DNA of 56,887 bases. Source: Candidatus Jettenia ecosi (GTDB taxonomy: Bacteria > Planctomycetota > Brocadiia > Brocadiales > Brocadiaceae). Below, one piece after another: positions 1 through 7,475 of the stretch (within the stretch, counting starts at the first letter, position 1; each line of letters starts with the position of its first letter). Location: contig SULG01000014.1 of NCBI GenBank assembly GCA_005524015.1, positions 1-56,887 on the forward strand, written 5' to 3'. Position numbers and translations under genes: made by a program. The notes below the pieces were generated by a model. It searched no databases, was not told the origin of the DNA, and saw nothing but the letters and a program-made list of their open reading frames with translations.

Positions 1-48
1 CCTATGGGATCAAGGGGGATTAAGATGTTTCAGTTGCTCCTTCCTCCA

Positions 49-77
49 GCGGGTTCAGGTTTGCAACCTGAACCCGC
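49..77. repeat. 13-bp perfect inverted repeat
   Basis: Perfect 13-bp arms (49-61 and 65-77) around a 3-base loop give a strong hairpin in DNA with no credible gene. No T-run follows, so it is not an obvious terminator. The short open frame at this end of the window is built from repeat sequence and I do not treat it as a gene. Confidence 0.6.
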
Positions 78-124
78 CCAAGAGAATTATGGTATATCCT
101 GGTTTACAATCTCATGGAATGGAG

Positions 125-210
125 AGGAATTTCAAAGCAATTCTGTAGTGGCAAGGCACGCCTTGCCACTGCACGTCTTTACGATTGAAAAGTCGCCGAA
201 GATCTAATTA
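125..210 (+). repeat. Dispersed palindromic repeat, family B, copy 1
   Basis: A nearly identical copy lies at 10039-10130. The core is a palindrome, AGTGGCAAGG-CACG-CCTTGCCACT, followed by a conserved tail that includes GATTGAAAAGTCGCCGAAG. The lead-in (AGGAATTTCAAA..TTCTGTAG) is shared with the family A repeats of this window, so A and B may be variants of one composite element. No transposase is nearby. Confidence 0.75.
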
Positions 211-231
211 AATGTATAGGAATTTTAATTC

Positions 232-435
232 TGTAGGGCAACCCTTTAGAGTTGCTATCCTCGTGTATATATTCAGGCGGGGGCGGCAAGGCTAAACAGG
301 CTGTCCGAGAATGCAATTACCACCTGCAACATATGCTATATGTTGCGTCTATTGCAATAGTTAATCAATATATAGTACGGATTTGATCCGTAAAAACAAT
401 TCTCGGACAGCCTGTTTAGCCTCGCCCTACATCGA
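232..435 (-). repeat. Dispersed repeat, family A, interrupted by an insertion
   Basis: Reverse-orientation copy of the family found at 39546, 44906, 49587, 55290 and 56609. The consensus has two hairpins: a GGGCAAGGC..GCC arm pair, and AACCCTAAAGGGTTGCCCTAC. In this copy the first hairpin is split between about 294 and 418 by a separate inverted-repeat element. Confidence 0.65.
294..418. mobile_element. MITE-like element with long terminal inverted repeats
   Basis: The left arm (289-312) and right arm (400-422) are inverted copies: AGGCTAAACAGGCTGTCCGA on the left, and its complement on the right. They enclose about 85 bp of non-coding DNA. The innermost border could be a duplicated TA, as for elements moved by IS630/Tc1-type transposases, but the arms merge with the host palindrome so the exact border is uncertain. 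A decayed right end of the same element is at 56585-56613. No coding capacity. Confidence 0.5.
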
Positions 436-500
436 TTCTGCGAGTGTTTCCATGGTAAATATTGATCACTATAGATGCAACCTTATCCAACCTACTCTTC

Positions 501-884
501 TTATTTACTCTTCTTATACCATTTCCCGTTTGCATCCTGAAGCCACTCTCCAGATGCGGCTTTACCGGCAATCTGCTCAGCTCTCCGTTTCCCAACAACT
601 TCAGCGTCTGCTCCCTGTTGTGCCGCAATTGCTGCATAGATTTCTCTTCGATCGCTATTTTCGTCATTCACAACATTTTCCTCTTTCCTTACATTTCCCA
701 CAAACTCCAAATACCCCTTATTATTTTCCCCTACTATGCCTTTTGCTTTTAATTCCTTAATGAGAGGAAGCCGCGACTGCATTCTGGCTTTAATGTCTTC
801 CGCATAGGTTTTACCAATGAAGATAAATGTTGTAAATATAAAAAGAGTTGTCACTACCGTGAAAAATTTAGCTTTGTTCATCAT
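501..884 (-). CDS. ydbL: YdbL-like DUF1318 periplasmic protein
   Basis: A 127-residue protein with an N-terminal signal peptide (hydrophobic residues 8-24, likely cut after the A at TYAED). The mature part shows the DUF1318 pattern: ARMQSRLPLIKELKAKGIVG, then GYLEFVG, an N-SDRREIYAAIA block, VGKRRAEQIA and a C-terminal WLQDANGKWYKK. In E. coli YdbL is encoded with YdbH and the lipoprotein YnbE and acts as their periplasmic partner; the same three-gene order is seen here, so this is the last gene of a ydbH-ynbE-ydbL operon. The start is preceded by AAGGAG. Family assignment is firm; the role rests on the E. coli system. Confidence 0.85.
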   Translation of the reverse strand: MMNKAKFFTVVTTLFIFTTFIFIGKTYAEDIKARMQSRLPLIKELKAKGIVGENNKGYLEFVGNVRKEENVVNDENSDRREIYAAIAAQQGADAEVVGKRRAEQIAGKAASGEWLQDANGKWYKKSK

Positions 885-937
885 AAATCTCCTTTTCCAT
901 TACAATTTACTCTTTATAATGTGCTTTAACGTATACT

Positions 938-1159
938 CTATTTTGTATTAACTGTATCTGTTCCGGTCTTGTTTTCTATCTTATCAAGATCGCCAAAAAA
1001 ATCATCAAGGGCCTTATCAACTTTAACATTTACATCGATGGTAATGTGAATTGGTTTTATTTCAACGGGCGCCACATCAATCTCGTGTTTTGTCTGAATA
1101 CATCCCTGCAGACACAGATAACATACTATTCCATAAAAAAGGTTACGCCTTTTTCCCAT
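938..1159 (-). CDS. ynbE: YnbE-like small outer-membrane lipoprotein
   Basis: A 73-residue protein with a short hydrophobic leader and a lipobox LQGC (cysteine 20), followed by a mature region (VEIKPIHITIDVNVKVDKAL) typical of YnbE-like lipoproteins. It starts 14 bp after the ydbH stop behind AAAGGAGA and lies 53 bp before ydbL. In E. coli YnbE is an outer-membrane lipoprotein reported to join YdbH to form an intermembrane lipid conduit. The leader, lipobox and gene order are visible; the lipid-transport role is by family. Confidence 0.82.
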   Translation of the reverse strand: MGKRRNLFYGIVCYLCLQGCIQTKHEIDVAPVEIKPIHITIDVNVKVDKALDDFFGDLDKIENKTGTDTVNTK

Positions 1160-1173
1160 ATTTAGTATCTCCT

Positions 1174-3948
1174 TTAGTATTGTAGCATACTCATGATATC
1201 GTTAACATTTTTGCCGTAGTACATAATCTTATTGAGCGGAAGACGAAAATTAATATCAAGATGGATTGGATTATAGATTCCTCCTTTGCTTGCTGCTTCA
1301 AGTTTAGAAAAAGACCCAAGCTTTCTATTGTAAGTGAAGGGTAAAGGGTTTATGGGTTTTCCATCAAGACTCATCTGTAATAATAAATCCTCTTCTTTTG
1401 TTGTTAACAAAATTTTTACCCAATTATAATGAAAATCCTTCAACACCGCATTGATAAAATTAATTTGTGAATACTGAGGCGTATTGTGAGGAATACCGAT
1501 GTCTAAAATACTCATCCCCGCCACATGGATTATCCCTCCATCCCCTGGCGCAGAATAGAGGAAACCGTTATCAAAGCTTACATTCCCACTCTCATATCTC
1601 ACAGGCAACCGTCCACTCACGGTACCACTCCCTTCTGCCTTTGCAATACCAAACTGGTCGAACAATGCCGCAAGATTCAAACGATCACAAATGAGGGCAA
1701 TGTTGTAATCTGTCTTATCGAGAGAGAGTTGCATTGCATGGGTAAAAACTCGCCCATTACACCATGTAAATTCACAATTTTCTACAAAAAAAGATTTCGG
1801 CGATTCTATCTGAAACTCAACTCTGCCATTATAAAAAGCCAACTCTCCAATGGATAATTTCTCAAATTGGAACTGCTGATGTGGAGCGCTCCGCATTTCT
1901 AAAAGATCAGGAAATGAAAGAACCTGATTCATTCCCTCGATAGTAATCCCTTTCTCTTTGAGATCTAATCTTGAATTTCTCAGAGATACTTTTGTTGTAG
2001 CTCCCATATTTACAGCATTAACGAACAAATTACCATCAAGTTCAAGCCCTCCCCCAAAAGAGATCCCTTTTGCCGAAGCTAATAAATTACCAAAATCAAC
2101 TGAATCAGATTGAAATTGAGGAATCTTAAAATCAAGGTTCAATTCATAGCCATTTTCTGAAAATAAATCAAATGTGCCGTGAGAATTGAGGGTTAGCCCG
2201 GCTATAAGAGCGCTCGTATGCTCCCCCTCAAAGACTATCCCAAATCCTTTTTGATGTATCGTTCCGGAGGCTGTTCCAAGGTTTACGGCATTCAAATAAA
2301 CGGCTTCTGCTGACACTTTTCCCTTTTCCCCTAATTCCTCACAAGGCCATTGAAGAGGCAATTCTCCACGAATTCCCGTTGTTTTCGTGTTGTACCATAC
2401 ATCTAAAACTTCTGTATTTTCAAATTTTGTAATGGCATTCATACGAAAAGAACCATCTTGCAGGTAGCGCCCCTCTCCCTGAAGAGAAAACTCAGGTATC
2501 TTTATTGCTACAGGCTCTGTTACTATTTCCAGGTTAGGGGTTTTTACTTCAAAGGCAGTAATCCCTGTTATTCCTTCCGTAAAGTTGCCATCGATCCTGG
2601 TATTACCGATGAGAGAAACCGAGGGCATCCTCATCGTTGCATACTGATCATATATATGAACATCAACATCATGCAATTGTACTGCATAATTTACGGTTCC
2701 TTTCGTTTTTTCACCTTTTCCGGAAACAGTAACGCCGGGCATGCTTGTGACAATATCTAATGGCTCATACCTAATCTCGCAACGATTTACCGGAGAATTT
2801 GGTTGTTGAGAAAGTGCAAATTCCCATTCACCCGTCTTTGTAAATTTTGCAGAAAAACTTCCCTGGGTATGGAGTGGTTTTGCAAATTGTATGGGAGCTT
2901 GCTGGTTTCTATCAGAGCGATCCAGTACAACAGTAAAATATCCGGAACTTTCAATAGATTTCTGAGAAGATTGGATATTACAAGTTGCACCAGATATTTG
3001 TACCGGCAATGGATAAGGAGAAAAAATATTAGTTGCATTAACCTGCCACAGCCCTCCTTCTGCGTTGATGTTAATACAAAGAGGCAGTTTGCTATGTTCA
3101 GAGCTTTGTGAGTCTAATACAGTCATCTTTCTGTAATCAATCCGAGTGTTATGGAACTCGCAGAGTATCGCAGACCGGGCAATTTGAAAAGGGTTTAACT
3201 GTATTTCAGAGGTCCCGTTAATATTCATAAGGCCAGATAGAACAAGTTCTGGAATAACCTGCGCGATATCCGGAAATTTATCGAGCTGAAAAGAATGAGA
3301 ATGGAATTTTAGTGACGCTTTGTTTGCATGTATATCTATGTATGAAGAGATGGTTAATTCCTGATCACGGGGATATAATCTCAGGGTACATTCAAAGGTA
3401 TTCAGATTTCCTTCTTTTGTAAACAGGGTGATATCAAACGGCAGGCGGTAGTTTTGTCCATGATAACGGCATACCAGGACTGCGTTGCAAATCTTAAGGC
3501 TTCCTATGGTCAACGGAATATTCTGTTCCCCGGCGGACTCTTTTGAAGTATCGTGAGTTGTTTCTCCAGAAAAGGCATTTTGCCAATCAAAACCAGGAAT
3601 GATAAAATTCCCATCTACTATCTCGCAATTCAATTCAAGCCCGCCAATAATAATACTATCGATATGTTTTTTGAATAATCTTAATGGTGAGTAATCTAAT
3701 TGGATTGAATTAATGGAGACCGGGGTCTTATCCGAATCGCCAAGGCATAAACTTCCCAGGTCCATACCAGTAAAACCTATTCTGCGGACTTTACACCCCA
3801 CCGGTATTCCTGTTTTTTTAGAAACCTGAGGTAAAATGTTAGATTCAATATATCGTGGCAGGCAGAAATAAAGGAAAGCGGAGGCAATAAAAAAAAGAAG
3901 AAATAAACCTAAAATACCAGGAAGAATTATGTTACGTTTTAGTAACAT
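1174..3948 (-). CDS. ydbH: YdbH-like AsmA-type intermembrane lipid transport protein
   Basis: A 924-residue protein with a single N-terminal membrane anchor (residues 9-30) and a long, beta-rich, cysteine-poor body expected to sit in the periplasm. The C-terminal third carries the YdbH-type block: FDNGFLYSAPGDGG, then LLLQMSLDGKPINPLPF and a final HLDINFRLPLNKI motif. In E. coli, YdbH is one of three AsmA-like proteins (with TamB and YhdP) moving phospholipid to the outer membrane. The operon partners ynbE and ydbL follow directly. Confidence is high for the family because the two small partners are adjacent; sequence over the central 500 residues is too divergent for me to define domains. 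Confidence 0.85.
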   Translation of the reverse strand: MLLKRNIILPGILGLFLLFFIASAFLYFCLPRYIESNILPQVSKKTGIPVGCKVRRIGFTGMDLGSLCLGDSDKTPVSINSIQLDYSPLRLFKKHIDSIIIGGLELNCEIVDGNFIIPGFDWQNAFSGETTHDTSKESAGEQNIPLTIGSLKICNAVLVCRYHGQNYRLPFDITLFTKEGNLNTFECTLRLYPRDQELTISSYIDIHANKASLKFHSHSFQLDKFPDIAQVIPELVLSGLMNINGTSEIQLNPFQIARSAILCEFHNTRIDYRKMTVLDSQSSEHSKLPLCININAEGGLWQVNATNIFSPYPLPVQISGATCNIQSSQKSIESSGYFTVVLDRSDRNQQAPIQFAKPLHTQGSFSAKFTKTGEWEFALSQQPNSPVNRCEIRYEPLDIVTSMPGVTVSGKGEKTKGTVNYAVQLHDVDVHIYDQYATMRMPSVSLIGNTRIDGNFTEGITGITAFEVKTPNLEIVTEPVAIKIPEFSLQGEGRYLQDGSFRMNAITKFENTEVLDVWYNTKTTGIRGELPLQWPCEELGEKGKVSAEAVYLNAVNLGTASGTIHQKGFGIVFEGEHTSALIAGLTLNSHGTFDLFSENGYELNLDFKIPQFQSDSVDFGNLLASAKGISFGGGLELDGNLFVNAVNMGATTKVSLRNSRLDLKEKGITIEGMNQVLSFPDLLEMRSAPHQQFQFEKLSIGELAFYNGRVEFQIESPKSFFVENCEFTWCNGRVFTHAMQLSLDKTDYNIALICDRLNLAALFDQFGIAKAEGSGTVSGRLPVRYESGNVSFDNGFLYSAPGDGGIIHVAGMSILDIGIPHNTPQYSQINFINAVLKDFHYNWVKILLTTKEEDLLLQMSLDGKPINPLPFTYNRKLGSFSKLEAASKGGIYNPIHLDINFRLPLNKIMYYGKNVNDIMSMLQY

Positions 3949-4078
3949 CGCTGAACAGAAATCCCTTCAACCAATAATTATTTTATGGAATAATTTAGTT
4001 TTTAAATATCCCGTAGGGGTTATAGTACTGGCTAAAAGCGTTAAACCGATTAAAGAGCTCCGGAAGAGCGGCTCTTCT

Positions 4079-4840
4079 CTATTTTTCCAATGCCGATACG
4101 TGGAGAATCCAGTGTGCGAATATCCCCAAAAAAATTGCTATCGCAAAGCTAATCATGGTACCTATTAAGATATATTCTGTCTCTTTTCTGCGGTTTGGAT
4201 CTTTAATCTCGCCAAAACGAAAAATTGATTTTGCAGCAACCAAAAAGCCAATAACCTCGTAGTGTTTTAGCAGCACAAACGTTAGTATTAAAATACGTTC
4301 CAGGCGTCCAATCCATAGCCCGGCTTTCTCTAAACCCTGGGAAGATGGTCCTTCTATTTCCTTTCTCCAAGGCTTTGTAACCTTACCGATCCAGATACCT
4401 GCCGGCCAAATTACTACTATATAGGACAAAACCAAAACCCATATTTTTACCTTTGATATCTCTGAAGACAGAGCTTTAACAATTTCTGATATATTGCCCT
4501 GTATCAGCAAGATCCAGCACCCAAGAATAACAATCACGTGTGCCAGTTGATCCAGGAGAAAAGATCGGGCTGTGTCTTCTCCTCTGGCTTTCAAACCATC
4601 GCATACTATGTGTGAAATAAAAATAACGAAAGGGAGCCAAATTACATCCCAGGCGCCGGTTAAAATATACGCAAATATGCCTGCTAATGCTCCGTGCACA
4701 TAGAGCCAACGAGAAAACCATTTTTTCTTGAACCGATGTTCTACCAGGGAGCGTGTCTGAAATATAAAGTCTACAATCAAGTGGGCTACAATAAGACGGA
4801 GAAGCAAGGCCAAATCATTTTGAACAATGAGTCTTATCAT
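4079..4840 (-). CDS. DUF3307 integral membrane protein
   Basis: A 253-residue protein with about six hydrophobic segments. The N-terminal part has the DUF3307 signature: HLIVDFIFQT near residue 20, then HGALAGIFAYIL, FISHIVCDGLK and a DQLAHVIVI segment. Members are polytopic membrane proteins of unknown biochemical role, very often found next to a SatD-family gene, as here: the SatD-like gene is immediately upstream on the same strand, separated by 27 bp, so the two are probably one transcript. Start chosen at ATG 4840 with AGGTAG upstream. Function unknown. Confidence 0.8.
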   Translation of the reverse strand: MIRLIVQNDLALLLRLIVAHLIVDFIFQTRSLVEHRFKKKWFSRWLYVHGALAGIFAYILTGAWDVIWLPFVIFISHIVCDGLKARGEDTARSFLLDQLAHVIVILGCWILLIQGNISEIVKALSSEISKVKIWVLVLSYIVVIWPAGIWIGKVTKPWRKEIEGPSSQGLEKAGLWIGRLERILILTFVLLKHYEVIGFLVAAKSIFRFGEIKDPNRRKETEYILIGTMISFAIAIFLGIFAHWILHVSALEK

Positions 4841-4867
4841 ATAACTACCTGGCGTTATTTTACTACA

Positions 4868-5548
4868 TTAATAAGCCCTTGTGCTTCTTGCCTCAAGGAT
4901 TAGTTGCTCATATCGCCGGCATAACTCTTCAATTGCCCATCCACCTGCAGCCTTTAAACGCTGGCGAACGGCTGGTTGCGAGATGCCAAATTCCTTTGCA
5001 ATCTCCTCCTGAGTCAGACCCCGAATTTGACCTAATATCGCTTGCGCCTGCTCGGCTGACCATCTGTTTATAAGGGCATCGAGCAAGGCACATTCTATAT
5101 CAAGTTCTGTATTCACATCCTGCCACGGACTTCGCACCAACAACCGCCTGTCCCCTTTCATCGTATCCACTGTTGGCCCAGAAAGGCGAAATGCTTCACC
5201 GTCTCCTTCGGCCCCCCGGCCACCAGGAAGAAAATCAATCGCCCCGATTCCCACAGCAACACGCGCATCTACCGCATAGCGACGTTGTTTTACCTCAAAG
5301 CCACAACGTAAACTGACACGAATAACAATAGCTGCACGGAGAGCAACCTCTGGCTGAGATAATACCCCCTGAAAACTATCTCCCCGATGTATTTCAAAAG
5401 GTGCATGCACTGCTTCGGGTAAAATTTTTCCGATAGTTCTGAAAGAAGATTTAAGAATTGCTAATAAATGGTTACGCTGATTAGCTTGCAGCTTTGATGA
5501 CCCGACTATGTCGCCCGTTATAACTGCATAAAGCTGAGAATCTTTCAT
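4868..5548 (-). CDS. SatD-like protein with C-terminal helix-turn-helix
   Basis: A 226-residue protein. The N-terminus (YAVITGDIVGSSKL) and the segments HRGDSFQGVL and RVAVGIGAIDFL match the SatD family. The C-terminal 60 residues form a sigma-like helix-turn-helix: LTQEEIAKEFGISQPAVRQRL (about residues 175-195). This combination suggests a DNA-binding regulator. It is followed on the same strand by a DUF3307 gene, its usual partner. Two inverted ATAAG/CTTAT sites lie 30-80 bp upstream and could be its operator. The target pathway is not known; in Streptococcus SatD was described in an acid-tolerance locus, which says little about this organism. Confidence 0.75.
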   Translation of the reverse strand: MKDSQLYAVITGDIVGSSKLQANQRNHLLAILKSSFRTIGKILPEAVHAPFEIHRGDSFQGVLSQPEVALRAAIVIRVSLRCGFEVKQRRYAVDARVAVGIGAIDFLPGGRGAEGDGEAFRLSGPTVDTMKGDRRLLVRSPWQDVNTELDIECALLDALINRWSAEQAQAILGQIRGLTQEEIAKEFGISQPAVRQRLKAAGGWAIEELCRRYEQLILEARSTRAY

Positions 5549-5576
5549 AAATGCCTCTTCGGAACATTCTCATCAA

Positions 5577-5624
5577 TATAAGCTTTCAGACTTATAACTC
5601 TATAACATAAGCTCCTGTGCTTAT
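5577..5624. promoter_or_regulatory. Paired inverted repeats upstream of satD-like gene (candidate operator)
   Basis: TATAAG-N8-CTTATA (5577-5596) and ATAAGC-N6-GCTTAT (5607-5624) share the same half-site and are centred 29 bp apart, directly upstream of the SatD-like gene that encodes a helix-turn-helix. Autoregulation is an inference from position and repetition; the local DNA is AT-rich, so chance similarity is possible. Confidence 0.4.
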
Positions 5625-5893
5625 ATATCAGACAAAGCTGATCAATCTGAATATTCTGTAAGAATTTTCCTGCAAACGTAAGAAGTTTACCAAAGTAGAG
5701 AGAAAAAATCATGAGAAAAATTATTCTAGTCTTTTGAATAAATTTGGGAACATAAATCAGATTATATTTATTTTATGTAAGTTGATAAGTTTCACATAGT
5801 ATATTTTTGGAAAAAGAAGATATATTATGGTTAAGAAGAAATGAAGGTAACATCAAAACAAATCCTTTACAGATAAACCTTAAGGAGAATGCT

Positions 5894-6241
5894 ATGATTG
5901 AAGTGCAAGGACTTTGTATGCATTATGGCCCGACGGTAGCGTTAGATAATGTCTCTTTTACCGTAGGAAGGGGAGAAATAGTAGGGCTTCCGGGACCAAA
6001 TGGCGCAGGTAAGACAACAATCATGAGAATTCTTGCTACACACATCATGCCGGTTAGCGGTTCAGCAAAAATCGGTGAATTTGATGTGTTGAAAAACCCT
6101 ATGAAAGTACGCAGCATCCTGGGATATTTGCCTGAGAATGCACCCTTATATCCTGAATCTGATTACCGTATAGATGCTGATTGGGCAGGAAAACATAAAT
6201 CTGTTACTCTTCACTTTTCAACATTGCACCTACTGATATAG
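5894..6241 (+). pseudogene. Truncated ABC transporter ATP-binding protein
   Basis: The reading frame starts well (ATG with AAGGAG 7 bp upstream) and reads as the first 90 residues of an ABC-2 type ATPase: IEVQGLCMHYGPTVALDNVS, Walker A GPNGAGKTT, and GYLPENAPLYPE before the Q-loop/signature region. It then runs into about 26 unrelated residues and stops. The signature LSGGQ, Walker B and the H-loop are missing, and the residue before Walker A is P where L/F-L is usual. The stop overlaps the 3' end of the opposing glycosyltransferase gene. A full family member has about 300 residues, so this cannot be an active ATPase; no permease gene is left beside it. Confidence 0.8.
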
Positions 6242-7472
6242 CCTTAGTCATGATTAAACCAGTTTCTGCTTTTATCATACGAATAACGCTTGCCCATGTG
6301 CTATCCTCAGTATTGCGATATGTGTAACCTTTATCAATAACAGCTTTATATATACTTAATACATGTTCAGCACATCGGTCTATCGAGAAATATTGTGCAA
6401 TCTCCCGCGCCGCATTTTTTAAATCTTCTTTCTCCTGAGCAGATAAACTGGCAACCCATTGCAAAGCAGAAGCAAACTCCTCCTCATTCTCAGAAAACAA
6501 GAGACGGCCATTCACACGATCATTCAGAACCTCACGTACTCCGGGGGCATCTAATGCCACCACAGGTATACCAGCAGCCATGGCCTCAGTTAATACTAAT
6601 CCTTGTGTCTCAGTTTGAGACGCAAAGGCAAAAACATCCATTGCATGGTATGCGTTTACCAGTTCTCTATGTTCTAAAGCACCAGGATGATGGAAACGAT
6701 GCTCTAGTTTATTTCGCCTGAAGAAGTCCTTGATTTCATTCTCCAGGGGTCCTTTGCCAATAGCAAGAAAATAAGCGTCCTTTTCCTTTTTAAGAAATAA
6801 GGCTACTGCCTGGGCTAAAAACATAATATTCTTTTCAGGAGCAATTCTGCTTACAAACCCCACAACAAATGCGTCTTGAGGGATTCCTGATGATTTCCGA
6901 AACTCCATACCATCTCCCTTTGCAAACTTTTTAACATAAATACCGGTAGGAACTATATCAATACGTGTTTCCACTCCGCGCTGACGCAATAAATCGGCGA
7001 TACTCTGACTTGGCGCAAAAACACGATCACAGAGATTTGCATACCCTGCAGACAAGGCTACCACAAACCGCTTTAAGGCCGGAGAATCACCTGGCACATA
7101 GTGTGTATATCGCTCATACAGGGTATGAAAGGTAAAAATTAAAGGCACTTTGTATTTGGCAGCTACTCTGAGAGCCGAGTCACCAATTAAGTATGGATGA
7201 TGCGAATGTACTATATCAGGTTGAAATGCCTTCAATTGCTCGGAAAAGATTCCCGGAACAGGTAATTGCACGGAAAAATCAGTTTCGTTAAAATTCTGGA
7301 TAGCCGGGACACGAATTACATCTTTTTCTTCTCTTGGCATATTCCTGAACGTAGGGGCAACTATCACCACTCTATGACCGCGTTTACGGTATTCGTTGGT
7401 AAACATCTCCACCGATCGTTCCACGCCACCTATAAAGGGCTTGTAGGTATTTGTCATCATGAGAATATTCAT
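6204..7472 (-). CDS. GT4-family glycosyltransferase
   Basis: A 422-residue protein with two Rossmann-like halves. The start (MNILMMTNTYKPFIGGVERS) has the GGxE acceptor loop of group 1 glycosyltransferases; IVHSHHPYLIG and FTFHTLYERY are typical of the N-terminal half; the C-terminal half has the nucleotide-sugar motif ETQGLVLTEAMAAGIPVVA with the E-x7-E pair. It probably transfers a hexose from a nucleotide-sugar to a lipid or polysaccharide acceptor at the cytoplasmic face. It starts 3 bp after the stop of the glycosidase-like gene, so the two are co-transcribed and presumably act on the same glycan. Donor and acceptor cannot be told from sequence. Confidence 0.88.
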   Translation of the reverse strand: MNILMMTNTYKPFIGGVERSVEMFTNEYRKRGHRVVIVAPTFRNMPREEKDVIRVPAIQNFNETDFSVQLPVPGIFSEQLKAFQPDIVHSHHPYLIGDSALRVAAKYKVPLIFTFHTLYERYTHYVPGDSPALKRFVVALSAGYANLCDRVFAPSQSIADLLRQRGVETRIDIVPTGIYVKKFAKGDGMEFRKSSGIPQDAFVVGFVSRIAPEKNIMFLAQAVALFLKKEKDAYFLAIGKGPLENEIKDFFRRNKLEHRFHHPGALEHRELVNAYHAMDVFAFASQTETQGLVLTEAMAAGIPVVALDAPGVREVLNDRVNGRLLFSENEEEFASALQWVASLSAQEKEDLKNAAREIAQYFSIDRCAEHVLSIYKAVIDKGYTYRNTEDSTWASVIRMIKAETGLIMTKAISVGAMLKSEE

Positions 7473-7475
7473 ACC

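Noticed and set aside
383-760. A 125-codon frame on the plus strand over ydbL
   Set aside because: It overlaps the well-supported ydbL on the other strand and starts inside the MITE-like repeat.
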